From Bacillota bacterium (GTDB taxonomy: Bacteria > Bacillota > Clostridia > Christensenellales > UMGS416): 64,000 nucleotides of DNA. Positions within the stretch are counted from its first letter, which is position 1. Each line of letters opens with the position of its first letter. The translations under genes were made by a program, and so were the position numbers. The notes under the pieces were generated by a model that had not been told where the DNA came from, did no database searches, and worked only from the letters and a program-made list of their open reading frames with translations. This document shows, piece by piece, positions 25,687 to 33,818 of the stretch. The stretch lies in contig JAEWRW010000014.1 in the NCBI GenBank assembly GCA_023398815.1, forward strand, positions 1 through 64,000. The letters run 5' to 3'.

Positions 25687-26376
25687 ATGCGCATCGCCGG
25701 GTTTGTACGCAACTCCTTTGTAGACTACCCGGGTAAGATTGCCGCGGTGCTCTTCCTGCCCGGGTGCAATTGGGATTGCTTCTTCTGCCACAACCGGGAT
25801 CTTATCGCCGGCGACGGGCCGACGGTGGAGGAGGGGACGGTGTGGGCGCACCTGGAGCGGCGGCGGGGAATGCTGGATGGCGTGGTGGTGACCGGCGGCG
25901 AGCCGACGCTGCACGCCGACCTGCCCGACCTGCTGCGTCGCATCCGTTCGCTGGGCCTGCTGTGCAAGCTCGACACCAACGGTTCCCGGCCGGAGGTGGT
26001 GGAGGCGCTGCTGGATGAGGGGCTCCTCGACTATGTGGCGCTGGACATCAAGACCCTGCCGGGTGAGTTTCACTCGGTCTGCGGCCCGGCGGCCGACCCG
26101 GACACCGTGTGGCGCACGCTGGCGCTGCTGCGTTCCTCGGGCGTGGCTTTTGAGTGCCGCACGACCTTCCTGCCCCAGCTCACCGTGGAGGACATCGCCG
26201 AGCTGGCGGCTCTTCTGGCGCCGGTGCCGCGCTGGGCGCTGCAGGCCTACCGCCGGCCAGAGCGCTACCGGCCGGAGGATCGCTTCCGCGTGGAGGCCGC
26301 TGCCCACCCGCCGGAGGAGATGCGTTGCGCCGCCGAAGCCGCGCGAGGATGTGCTGGGGAAGTGACGCTTCGCTAG
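25687..26376 (+). CDS. nrdG: Anaerobic ribonucleotide reductase activating protein (radical SAM)
   Basis: A 229-residue radical SAM enzyme that generates the glycyl radical on NrdD. The 4Fe-4S motif is CNWDCFFC (Cys27, Cys31, Cys34), followed by the GGEP-like segment VVTGGEPTL that contacts SAM. The length is that of the larger, PflA-like NrdG form found in many Clostridia. It starts one base after the nrdD stop, so translation is coupled. Repeat copy E follows its stop. Confidence 0.92.
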   Translation: MRIAGFVRNSFVDYPGKIAAVLFLPGCNWDCFFCHNRDLIAGDGPTVEEGTVWAHLERRRGMLDGVVVTGGEPTLHADLPDLLRRIRSLGLLCKLDTNGSRPEVVEALLDEGLLDYVALDIKTLPGEFHSVCGPAADPDTVWRTLALLRSSGVAFECRTTFLPQLTVEDIAELAALLAPVPRWALQAYRRPERYRPEDRFRVEAAAHPPEEMRCAAEAARGCAGEVTLR

Positions 26377-26404
26377 TCGCTTCGCTTTCGCGCCGGCTAC
26401 TTCG

Positions 26405-26600
26405 CAACCGTCGCGAGTTCGAGCGCTTGTCTCAGCAATGCATCGCCCCCTGACGCGCAGGTCGCCAGGGGGGCGTTCAATTTCAGCGCTCGTATTGGGT
26501 CGGGCGCAGGAGACGCCGGTGCGCCGGAAGGAGCGGCGGTGCATTGATCGAGCTGCTCTGCGCCTTGGCCGGATGAACCGGCCTGCGTCTGCGGAACGAG
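26405..26600 (+). repeat. Copy E (diverged) of the dispersed structured repeat
   Basis: After nrdG comes a strand near CGCGAGTTCGAGCGCTTGTC, similar to copy B. Next is CCCCCTG/CAGGGGG (26446-26452 with 26466-26472) enclosing ACGCGCAGGTCGC (26453-26465), 11 of 13 bases like the copy D loop. A degenerate GCAGGAGACG...TGCGCC strand follows, then GGCCGG-ATGAA-CCGGCC (26567-26583), the ATNAA-loop hairpin. The rest of the gap, to 26760, shows no gene. Confidence 0.45.
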
Positions 26601-26762
26601 GCTGTGCACATTCAGGCCGTGGATTCCCGAGTGGCGAGCCATCTGGACATTTCCCTCGTGTTTTCCACTTTCGACGGCCCTCTCGATATGGCCTCGTGAT
26701 GTGCCAAAACATGACGAATGAGGGGTTCCTCTGGCACCCCTGTGGCGTGTGGCCGGGGAATG

Positions 26763-26771
26763 TGCTATACT
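26763..26771 (+). promoter_or_regulatory. Extended -10 promoter for the HAD-yhaM genes
   Basis: TGCTATACT matches an extended -10 element (TGnTATAAT-like). No good -35 lies 17 bp upstream, as is tolerated with extended -10 sites. Confidence 0.5.
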
Positions 26772-26862
26772 CAATTCACCCCCACTATGTACACGGAAGA
26801 GAGGCCGGGCGATTCGTGCGGTTGGCGCCGTCTACGCCGCCGATGGGGCGGGGAGGAGCGCG

Positions 26863-27468
26863 ATGATTGGCACGGTCGTCTTTGATGTCTACGGCGTCCT
26901 TGTGAAGGAGAGCCGAGGCAACCTCATTCCCTTTGTGCGGGAGCGGCGGCCCGAGCTGGAGTTGGATTTCGTGCGCGGCATCTTCCGGTTGGGTGGGCTC
27001 GGGCGGCTGACGGGGCAGGAGATGCTGCACGCCATGGGCTTCCGGGGCGACCTGGCGGCGCTGGAGCGGGAGTATCTGGACAACTGGCTGACGCTGGACC
27101 CGGAAACTGTGCCAACCCTTGCGTGGGCAGCGGCACGGTGGCCGCTGGCGGTCCTTTCCAACGACGTGGCACCGTGGAGCCGGTATGTGCTGGAGCGCTA
27201 CGACCTCAACCGATTTTTTGGCGAGAAGGTCATCAGCGGCGATGTTGGGCTTCGCAAGCCCGACCCGGTCCTCTTTGAACTCTTGCTGAGGCGGATGGGC
27301 CGCCCGGCGGGGGAATGTGTGTTCATAGACAACAGTGCCGCCAACCTGCGGGTGGCTCGGGCGCTGGGGTTGGCCACCATCCACTTCAACCGCGATGGTG
27401 AGGAATACGACGGACTGCAGGTGGATGGCTTTGCAGAACTGCCAGCGGCGCTGGAATCCCTAGAATAA
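26863..27468 (+). CDS. HAD family hydrolase
   Basis: This 201-residue haloacid dehalogenase-like phosphatase has motif I FDVYGVLV (nucleophile Asp at residue 7), motif II with VLSNDVA, a lysine in GLRKPDP and motif IV CVFIDNSAANLRVA. The second acid of the DxD pair is replaced by Tyr, as in the haloacid dehalogenase/epoxide-hydrolase-like subgroup. The substrate is unknown. The ATG at 26863 follows GGGAGGAG. It lies ten bases before yhaM, so they are likely co-transcribed. Confidence 0.85.
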   Translation: MIGTVVFDVYGVLVKESRGNLIPFVRERRPELELDFVRGIFRLGGLGRLTGQEMLHAMGFRGDLAALEREYLDNWLTLDPETVPTLAWAAARWPLAVLSNDVAPWSRYVLERYDLNRFFGEKVISGDVGLRKPDPVLFELLLRRMGRPAGECVFIDNSAANLRVARALGLATIHFNRDGEEYDGLQVDGFAELPAALESLE

Positions 27469-27478
27469 AGGAGATTGT

Positions 27479-28441
27479 ATGGAGTTTAGCAAAATCTGCG
27501 ACATGAAGAAGGGCCTGACGGTGACCGGCTTCTACCTGGTCAAGACCGCGGCCATCAAGAGTTCCATCAATGGCAATACCAATTACGGCGATTACACGCT
27601 CGCTGACGAGACCGGCGAGATGAACGGAAAACTTTGGGACGTGGCCGAGCCGGAAAGCTGCCCCCAGGCCGGCAGCATCATTAAGCTCCAGGGCCTGGTC
27701 AACGAATACCAGGGTCGCCTGCAGCTGCGCATTGATAAATTCCGCGAGGCGACCAGCGACGACCCGGTGGACGCCGCTTCGCTGGTGCCGGCCGCGCCCA
27801 TGGATGCCGGGCAGATGCTGGAAGCCGTGGGGCAGTACGCCGCGCGCATCACCAACGATGGCTTGCGTACGCTGGTGACGACGGTGCTCGACGAGCAGCG
27901 GGAGAAGCTGCTCATTTGGCCGGCGGCCACGCGCAACCACCATTCGGTGCGCTCTGGCCTGCTCTACCACACGCTGACCATGCTGCGCACCGCCGATGCC
28001 ATCCGCGGCGTGTATGCCTACCTGCAGCCCGACCTTCTGTACGCCGGGGTCATTCTGCACGACATGGCCAAGCTCTTTGAGCTCAACGCCACCAACACCG
28101 GCATCGCCGGCGACTACACCCGCGACGGTATGCTGCTGGGTCACATCGTGCAGGGCATCCTCTATGTGCAGCAGGTGGCCGAGCGCGTGGGGTTGGACCC
28201 GTCGCTGACCGCGCTGGTGCAGCACATGCTGCTCAGCCACCACTATGAGCCGGAGTACGGCAGCCCTCGCCGTCCCATGTTCCCGGAGGCCGAGGTGCTG
28301 CACTTCCTCGATATTCTGGATGCCCGGCTCTATGACATGCACAAGGCGCTGGAAGACACCCAACCCGGCCGCTTCTCTGAAAAGCTGTGGACGCTGCACA
28401 ACCGGCAGCTGTACCGTATGACCGAGGACGAACGCCCGTAA
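27479..28441 (+). CDS. YhaM-type 3'-5' exoribonuclease (OB-fold plus HD domain)
   Basis: This 320-residue protein has an N-terminal OB-fold nucleic-acid-binding domain (about 1-95, with GNTNYGDYTLADETGE) and an HD metal-dependent domain (about 155-290; HHSVRSGLLYHTLTML and VILHDMAKL supply His and His-Asp). This is the YhaM architecture, a processive 3'-5' exonuclease of Bacillota acting on RNA and single-stranded DNA. AAAGGAG lies 6-7 bases upstream of the ATG. It is downstream of the HAD gene. Confidence 0.85.
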   Translation: MEFSKICDMKKGLTVTGFYLVKTAAIKSSINGNTNYGDYTLADETGEMNGKLWDVAEPESCPQAGSIIKLQGLVNEYQGRLQLRIDKFREATSDDPVDAASLVPAAPMDAGQMLEAVGQYAARITNDGLRTLVTTVLDEQREKLLIWPAATRNHHSVRSGLLYHTLTMLRTADAIRGVYAYLQPDLLYAGVILHDMAKLFELNATNTGIAGDYTRDGMLLGHIVQGILYVQQVAERVGLDPSLTALVQHMLLSHHYEPEYGSPRRPMFPEAEVLHFLDILDARLYDMHKALEDTQPGRFSEKLWTLHNRQLYRMTEDERP

Positions 28442-28485
28442 CGGAAGGTCATTTTGTGTTCTCTCTTGGCATTTTTTGCTTTTTT

Positions 28486-28513
28486 GGAAAGCCGTCCGTC
28501 TGGGCGGCTTTCC
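28486..28513. repeat. 9-bp inverted repeat after yhaM
   Basis: GGAAAGCCG (28486-28494) pairs with CGGCTTTCC (28505-28513), extended by TTT/AAA pairs. It may end the yhaM transcript, although the strand after it is AAATTAT and not a T-run. The rest of 28442-28648 shows no gene. Confidence 0.4.
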
Positions 28514-28648
28514 AAATTATCCCGTTCGCGATAAATAATACGTGGAATCGCCAAGCAGCGCGATGAAAAGTTGTCTAGCCAACTCTTAATTTTGGCCGTT
28601 TTTGCGGTTGTTGTGCCGCTTTTCAACAGTTTCCGACAGGAGTAGACA

Positions 28649-28677
28649 TTGACCCTTAAAAACGGATGGGTTATTCT
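28649..28677 (+). promoter_or_regulatory. Sigma-A promoter for the small coiled-coil protein gene
   Basis: TTGACC (28649-28654), a 17-bp spacer and TATTCT (28672-28677). Confidence 0.65.
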
Positions 28678-28743
28678 ACATGTAGTAGAGATCATTTATT
28701 CCTATAACCAATTGTAGCATTGGAAGCAAACGAGAAGGGGGGG

Positions 28744-29052
28744 ATGGACATGTATGAGACCCGGGATTTGATGGAGCAACCCGGCAGCCCCCAGCAGCTC
28801 CGAGCCGAACTCATCTGCATTGAGGAGCAATTGGATCGCCTCAACCGCGAGAACAAGCTCCTGAGCGAAGATTTGGGCAAGCTGTATTACCAGTTCCGCC
28901 AGAGCCAGCATGGCTATGACACCGGACGGGAAGTCCGGCTCGAACCCATTGTGCGGGTCAGCCGGGTGGCCGATGAGAACCTGGACCGGCGTTACTGGCT
29001 GGAGTATCGCAAGAGACGCATTTTACGCTATTTGGAAGATTTGGACGAGTGA
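28744..29052 (+). CDS. Small coiled-coil protein of unknown function
   Basis: A 102-residue hydrophilic protein. Residues about 15-50 form a likely coiled coil (LRAELICIEEQLDRLNRENKLL pattern), followed by an Arg-rich C-terminal helix RRYWLEYRKRRILRYLEDL. The ATG at 28744 follows AGAAGGGGGG; a second ATG two codons later is possible. I do not recognise a family. It precedes, with its own promoter, a sporulation-type phosphatase gene, which may or may not be related. Confidence 0.65.
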   Translation: MDMYETRDLMEQPGSPQQLRAELICIEEQLDRLNRENKLLSEDLGKLYYQFRQSQHGYDTGREVRLEPIVRVSRVADENLDRRYWLEYRKRRILRYLEDLDE

Positions 29053-29108
29053 CAGCTTCTCTTTCCCTTGTTGCCACCCGCTTTGCTCCTCGCCCGGTCA
29101 TTTGGGCT

Positions 29109-29137
29109 TTGCGTCGTTCCCTCGCTTGCGTTATAAT
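29109..29137 (+). promoter_or_regulatory. Sigma-A promoter for the phosphatase-cdaA-cdaR run
   Basis: TTGCGT (29109-29114), a 17-bp spacer and a perfect TATAAT (29132-29137). Confidence 0.75.
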
Positions 29138-29172
29138 ACAATAGAGAAAGTAAAACCATAAGGACGCAGAGC

Positions 29173-30291
29173 ATGGAACAGCCTAGCCACCCCCTCATCC
29201 ATTCGGATTCCCTTTGTCGCGAAACGCTCGATGGGCTGCGCGATCTGGTTGCCGTGCTGGATCAGGATGGCCATGCTTTCTATGCAAACCGCGCGCTGCG
29301 TGGGCTTTTGGGTTGCCCGTCGGGTTGCTGTGAGCGGCCGGACGGCGACGCTGTGTGCGAGGGTTGCCTGGTGCCCACGGCCCGACGGCAGGCGCCGGCT
29401 GAGCCAGCGCTGGTGGCCCAGGGCGGCCGGCTCTACGAGCTGGAGACCGATCCGATGGAGGATGGTGTTTCCCGCTTGGCGGTGTGGCACGACGTGACCA
29501 GACGGGAGGAGACCTCCCGCCTGCTCCACAGCCAATACAGCAAAATGAGGCGGGATATCCTGCATGCCCGCAGCGTGCAGAGTTCCCTGCTGCCGCGCAA
29601 GCTCCTGCAGGTGGATGGCTATTGTTTTGACTGCCTCTACAAGCCCTGCGAGGAGATGAGCGGCGATATTTTCGACATGGTGCGCATTGGACGGGACAAC
29701 GTGGCCTTCTACGTGGCCGACGTCGCCGGCCATGGCGTCACTGCGGCCATGCTCACGGTGTTTTTCAGCACCGCCATCCGGCTGGAGATGCGCCACATGG
29801 ACATGCCAGGCGATGTGCTCAGCCGTATCCACCGCCGCTTTGTGGAGCTGAACCTGGAGGAGCAGCGCTACATCACGGCCTTTCTGGCGCGGTTGGAGCT
29901 GTCGACTGGCCGGCTCTACTGGTCCAACGCCGGGCACATCTGCCCGCCGGTGGTGGCCGGCCCCCGGGGGGAGCCGCGGGAGCTTGCCATGGCGGGCCTG
30001 CCCATCAGCCGCTGGTTTGAGGATCAGGCTTACCACACCGGCACCTGCACGCTGGAGGAAGGCGAGTCGTTGCTGCTCTTCTCCGACGGGCTGGAGGCCC
30101 GCTGGAACGACATGCCCCTGGGCGACGACATGCCGCGGGCGCTGGCCGAACTCATGCGAACCAACCGCCCCACCCAAACGCTGGAGGCCATCTGGCGCCG
30201 GGTGGGTGCTGAGCAAAAGAACTACGAGACCAAGGACGACACGACGCTTCTGCTGGTCAGCCGTCTGCAGTCTCCCACGGACGGGAGGTAA
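29173..30291 (+). CDS. SpoIIE/RsbU-type PP2C protein phosphatase with PAS-like sensor
   Basis: A 372-residue cytoplasmic protein. The N-terminal part (about 15-110) resembles a PAS domain (LVAVLDQDGHAFYANRALR) with four cysteines in CPSGCCERP and CEGC that could bind metal or a cofactor. A linker helix (RDILHARSVQSSLLP) leads to the SpoIIE/PP2C domain (about 150-372), with EEMSGDIFD, VADVAGHGVTAAMLT and SNAGH as metal and active-site motifs. Such phosphatases dephosphorylate anti-sigma antagonist proteins. It lies three bases upstream of cdaA, so environmental sensing and c-di-AMP production may be co-expressed. Confidence 0.85.
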   Translation: MEQPSHPLIHSDSLCRETLDGLRDLVAVLDQDGHAFYANRALRGLLGCPSGCCERPDGDAVCEGCLVPTARRQAPAEPALVAQGGRLYELETDPMEDGVSRLAVWHDVTRREETSRLLHSQYSKMRRDILHARSVQSSLLPRKLLQVDGYCFDCLYKPCEEMSGDIFDMVRIGRDNVAFYVADVAGHGVTAAMLTVFFSTAIRLEMRHMDMPGDVLSRIHRRFVELNLEEQRYITAFLARLELSTGRLYWSNAGHICPPVVAGPRGEPRELAMAGLPISRWFEDQAYHTGTCTLEEGESLLLFSDGLEARWNDMPLGDDMPRALAELMRTNRPTQTLEAIWRRVGAEQKNYETKDDTTLLLVSRLQSPTDGR

Positions 30292-30293
30292 GG

Positions 30294-31175
30294 GTGCTCG
30301 AAAAACTCTGGGAAGGGATTCGCCAGGCGGTGACACAACTGCAAGTGCTGCCGCAGGATGTGCTTGATATCCTGATCCTCACCTTTGTGGTGTATCAACT
30401 CATCAAAATCACACGGGAAACCAGGGCGTTCCAGCTGCTGAAGGGCTTTGCCATGCTCATTGTGGCCGCGCAGATCAGCGACTGGCTGTCGCTCTCAGGC
30501 CTGTCTTGGGTGCTCAACTCGGTCGTCAACGCCGGGGTAATTGCCATGGTCATTCTCTTCCAGCCGGAGCTGCGCCGGGCGCTGGAGCGGCTGGGCTCGG
30601 GTGCCATTTTGGAAACGCCCACGCTGACCGGCGCGGCGGAGGAGGAGCAGCTGCGCCACACCGCCGACGAGCTGACCCGCGCGGTGCAGAACCTCGCCAA
30701 GAAGCGCACCGGCGCGCTCATCGTGCTGCAGCGGCGCAACACCCTTGTCAACATCATGGAGTCCGGCACGGCCATTGACTCGCGCCTGTCGGCCGCCCTG
30801 TTGGAGAATATCTTCATCCCCAACACCCCGCTGCACGACGGCGCGGTTATCGTGCGCGGCGACCGCATTGCGGCGGCGGGCTGTTTCCTGCCGCTCACCA
30901 CCAACAACGACCTGGACCTGGAGCTGGGCACCCGGCACCGGGCGGCCCTGGGCATGAGCGAGACCACCGACGCCGTCGTCATCATCGTGTCGGAGGAGAC
31001 GGGCATCATCTCCCTGGCCGAGGGCGGGAAGCTGACCCGATACCTCGACCCGCAGGGGCTGCGCCGCGCTCTTGATACCATCTACCGCCCGCGGGAGAAG
31101 ACCCGCAAACGGCTCCCGCACTTTGGGAGCCTGTCTCAATGGAGGAAGCGCAACGATGAAAAACCGGACAAGTGA
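30294..31175 (+). CDS. cdaA: Diadenylate cyclase CdaA
   Basis: This 293-residue membrane enzyme makes c-di-AMP from two ATP. Three membrane segments lie within about residues 15-80, followed by the DAC domain. The catalytic motifs are LHDGAVIV (DGA) and GTRHRAALG (RHR). c-di-AMP controls potassium and osmolyte uptake and cell-wall balance in Bacillota. The GTG start at 30294 follows GGGAGG. Its 3' end overlaps the start of cdaR by 20 bases, the usual cdaA-cdaR coupling; glmM, often third in this operon, is not here. Confidence 0.93.
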   Translation: MLEKLWEGIRQAVTQLQVLPQDVLDILILTFVVYQLIKITRETRAFQLLKGFAMLIVAAQISDWLSLSGLSWVLNSVVNAGVIAMVILFQPELRRALERLGSGAILETPTLTGAAEEEQLRHTADELTRAVQNLAKKRTGALIVLQRRNTLVNIMESGTAIDSRLSAALLENIFIPNTPLHDGAVIVRGDRIAAAGCFLPLTTNNDLDLELGTRHRAALGMSETTDAVVIIVSEETGIISLAEGGKLTRYLDPQGLRRALDTIYRPREKTRKRLPHFGSLSQWRKRNDEKPDK

Positions 31176-32418
31176 CATCCTACGCAAGGTCCTCCGGTCG
31201 CTGCGCAGCAACCTCGGCTGGAAGATCATCTCTCTGGCCTTCGCCATCCTGCTGTGGAATTATGTGATCGGCGAGGTCAACCCCACTCGCAACGTGGAAT
31301 ACACCAACCTGCGGGCCCGTGTCGTGGGGCTCGACCAGCTCAACAACGAGAAATTGACGCTGCAGGGTGACCCGCAGTTTAAGAACATCAACGTGACGGT
31401 GGCCCTGCGCCGCGCCGAGCTAAAAACCTTCCACAAGTCGGACATCGACGTGTACGTCGATGTGTCCGCCGCCAACAAGGAGGGGGAGGTTGAGCTGAAG
31501 ATCAAGGCGGCCCCGGCCAAGGGGACGGTGGTGCGCATCTCGCCCGACCGGGTGACGCTGACGGTGGAGGAGCTCAAGCAGCGCACCGTGCCGGTGGAGT
31601 GCGAGACGACCGGCGAGCTGCCCCAGGGGTACTGGGGAAGTTCGCCCGAGCTCAACAACACCGACCTGACGATCACCGGCGCCGCTTCGGTGGTGGACCG
31701 GGTGGAGAAGGCCGTGGTGACCGTGCCGCTTAACGACCTCAATGAGTCCATCTCCGTGCCCAAGGATTTTGCCCTGCAGGACGCCGACGGCAACGTGGTG
31801 GACAAGGCGGGGTTGACGTTCTCCGCCCCCAATTGCATCGTCAGCCTGACGATCTACCCTATGAAGACCGTGCGCATCAATGCCGAGAGCGCCATCACCG
31901 GCACGGTGGCCGATGGGTATGAGATTGGCACGCCGGAGGTCTACCCCACCTCGGCCGTGGTGGCCGGCCCGGCGGAGACGCTGGCGGGCCTGGAGGAGAT
32001 CACCGTCAAACCCATCGACGTGACCGACGCCCAGCTCGATGTGTCCGCCTATATGTCGCTGGAACTGCCCAAGGGAGTGTACGCGGTCAACGTGACCGGC
32101 GCCACCGTCAACATCCCGGTGAGCAAAAAGATGACCAGCCGCACGTTCTCCGACCTGCCGGTGACGGTCACCGGCGTGGGCAGCGGCTTGTTGCTGGGGG
32201 AGAAGGTGACGGCCACGGCCATCGTGACTTACCCCGAGCTCATCGCCAGCCAGATCCGCTCGTCACGCTTTAAACTATTCGCCGATGCCAGTGGCCTCAC
32301 CGTGGGCACTTTCAACGTGAAGGTGCGGGTTGAGGTGCTTCCCGAGGCCGGTGTGACCGCCGACGCCGTGACGCTGCAACCCGAAGAAATCTCGATTACG
32401 CTGGTGCCGTCTGAATAG
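31156..32418 (+). CDS. cdaR: CdaR, YbbR-domain regulator of CdaA
   Basis: This 420-residue protein has one N-terminal membrane anchor (about residues 18-36, IISLAFAILLWNYVIGE) and an extracellular part built from about four YbbR beta repeats. CdaR binds CdaA and modulates its activity. The ATG at 31156 has GGAGG ten bases upstream and lies inside the end of cdaA. An in-frame start at 31072 would remove the signal anchor from the N-terminus and is rejected. Confidence 0.9.
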   Translation: MKNRTSDILRKVLRSLRSNLGWKIISLAFAILLWNYVIGEVNPTRNVEYTNLRARVVGLDQLNNEKLTLQGDPQFKNINVTVALRRAELKTFHKSDIDVYVDVSAANKEGEVELKIKAAPAKGTVVRISPDRVTLTVEELKQRTVPVECETTGELPQGYWGSSPELNNTDLTITGAASVVDRVEKAVVTVPLNDLNESISVPKDFALQDADGNVVDKAGLTFSAPNCIVSLTIYPMKTVRINAESAITGTVADGYEIGTPEVYPTSAVVAGPAETLAGLEEITVKPIDVTDAQLDVSAYMSLELPKGVYAVNVTGATVNIPVSKKMTSRTFSDLPVTVTGVGSGLLLGEKVTATAIVTYPELIASQIRSSRFKLFADASGLTVGTFNVKVRVEVLPEAGVTADAVTLQPEEISITLVPSE

Positions 32419-32453
32419 CAGCCCGGCGCAAAGGAAAAAGCAGGAGGAACCCG

Positions 32454-33128
32454 TTGAACCCATTGCAGATTGCCATTGACGGGCCGGCCGGTGCCGGCAA
32501 GTCCACCATTGCCAAGGCCATTGCCCGGGAGCTGGGCATCACCTACCTCGATACCGGGGCCATGTATCGCGCCACGGGGCTCAAGACCCTGCGCCAGGGC
32601 ATCGACCCCACCGACGAGGCTGCTATGTCGGCCCTGGCCGCGGGCACGGACATCGCCGTGCGCTACGAGGCCGGTGGTCAGCGGGTGCTGCTGGATGGCG
32701 AGGACGTGACCGGGCTCATCCGCACGGGCGAAGTGTCAGCTGCGGCGTCCCAGGTCTCCCGTCACCGTGCCGTGCGAGAGCGTATGGTTGCCCTGCAGCG
32801 ACAGTTGGCCGGGCAGATCCCCGTCGTCATGGACGGCAGGGACATCGGCAGTGTGGTGCTGCCCCAGGCCGCCTTTAAGTTTTTCGTCACTGCCTCGGTG
32901 GAGGTGCGTGCCGAGCGCCGACGGCTGGAGCTGCTGGCCCAGGGCATCGACCGGCCTCTGGAGGAATACATGCGGGACATTGCCGAGCGCGACCGGCAGG
33001 ACATGACACGGGCGGAGTCGCCGCTGGTGGTTGCCCCGGGGGCCGAGGTCGTGGATACCTCCGCGATGAACGCTGACGAGGTCGTCGCCCATGTTCTGGG
33101 GAGGGTGCGCGGCCATGAACCGAAGTGA
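32454..33128 (+). CDS. cmk: Cytidylate kinase
   Basis: This 224-residue cytoplasmic kinase phosphorylates CMP and dCMP. The P-loop GPAGAGKST is at residues 9-17, DTGAMYRA contacts the substrate and MDGRDIGSVV is the characteristic central motif. The start is TTG at 32454, supported by AGGAGG at 32442-32447. The end overlaps plsC by 14 bases. The cmk-plsC-ispH-S1 order is common in Clostridia. Confidence 0.94.
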   Translation: MNPLQIAIDGPAGAGKSTIAKAIARELGITYLDTGAMYRATGLKTLRQGIDPTDEAAMSALAAGTDIAVRYEAGGQRVLLDGEDVTGLIRTGEVSAAASQVSRHRAVRERMVALQRQLAGQIPVVMDGRDIGSVVLPQAAFKFFVTASVEVRAERRRLELLAQGIDRPLEEYMRDIAERDRQDMTRAESPLVVAPGAEVVDTSAMNADEVVAHVLGRVRGHEPK

Positions 33129-33774
33129 GATGAGCCCCTTCGCCCGGGCGCTGTACACGGTGGCCAAGACCGTGGTAACCTGGTGGATTGCGCTGCTGCA
33201 CCCCCAGCGGGTGCAGGGGCGGGAGAATCTGCCGGCGGACGGCTCGTTCATCGTCATCGCCAACCACCGCAGCATGCTGGATGTGTTCTTCATCGCGCGG
33301 CTACTGCTGCCGCGGCGCACGGTGTTCATGGCCAAGGAGGAACTCTTTGGCAATGGCCTCCTGCGCTGGCTCATCGGCGTAGCCGGCGGGTTTCCGGTCA
33401 AGCGGGGCTCGGCCGACATCAGCGCGGTGAAGAAGTCTCTCGCCGTCCTGCGCGACGAACGCCAGGTCTTCGGCATCTTCCCCGAAGGCACCCGCAACAA
33501 GAACATTGAAAGTGGCTTGCAAAAGTTTTACAACGGCGTTGGTTACATCGCCCTCATGGCCAAGAAACCGGTCGTACCCATCCTGTTTACCGACCGGGGC
33601 AATTTCCGCCCTTTCCGGGGTGTACACATCGCCATTGGCCAGCCGGTGGTGCTGGGGGATCTCACCGAAGGGCGCAAGCTGACCGGCGAGGCGACCCAAC
33701 AGGCCACCGACCGAATCTTTGAGGCGCTCAATGTGCTGCGGCAAGACAGGATTTCTGCCACAACAGCCGAATAA
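33115..33774 (+). CDS. plsC: 1-acyl-sn-glycerol-3-phosphate acyltransferase
   Basis: A 219-residue membrane-associated acyltransferase that makes phosphatidic acid. The HX4D motif is NHRSMLD, and FPEGTRN binds the glycerol phosphate. One hydrophobic segment lies near the N-terminus. The ATG at 33115 follows GGGAGGG and lies within the end of cmk; the upstream GTG/ATG alternatives lack a ribosome site. Confidence 0.9.
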   Translation: MNRSEMSPFARALYTVAKTVVTWWIALLHPQRVQGRENLPADGSFIVIANHRSMLDVFFIARLLLPRRTVFMAKEELFGNGLLRWLIGVAGGFPVKRGSADISAVKKSLAVLRDERQVFGIFPEGTRNKNIESGLQKFYNGVGYIALMAKKPVVPILFTDRGNFRPFRGVHIAIGQPVVLGDLTEGRKLTGEATQQATDRIFEALNVLRQDRISATTAE

Positions 33775-33818
33775 CATTTGTAATTCGCGATTTTTTAGGG
33801 TATACTTAGGAGGCGTAT

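Noticed and set aside
33801..33806. TATACT resembling a -10 box just before ispH-S1
   Set aside because: It lies two bases from the Shine-Dalgarno, so a transcript from it would lack the ribosome site. The gene is more likely read from the cmk-plsC transcript.
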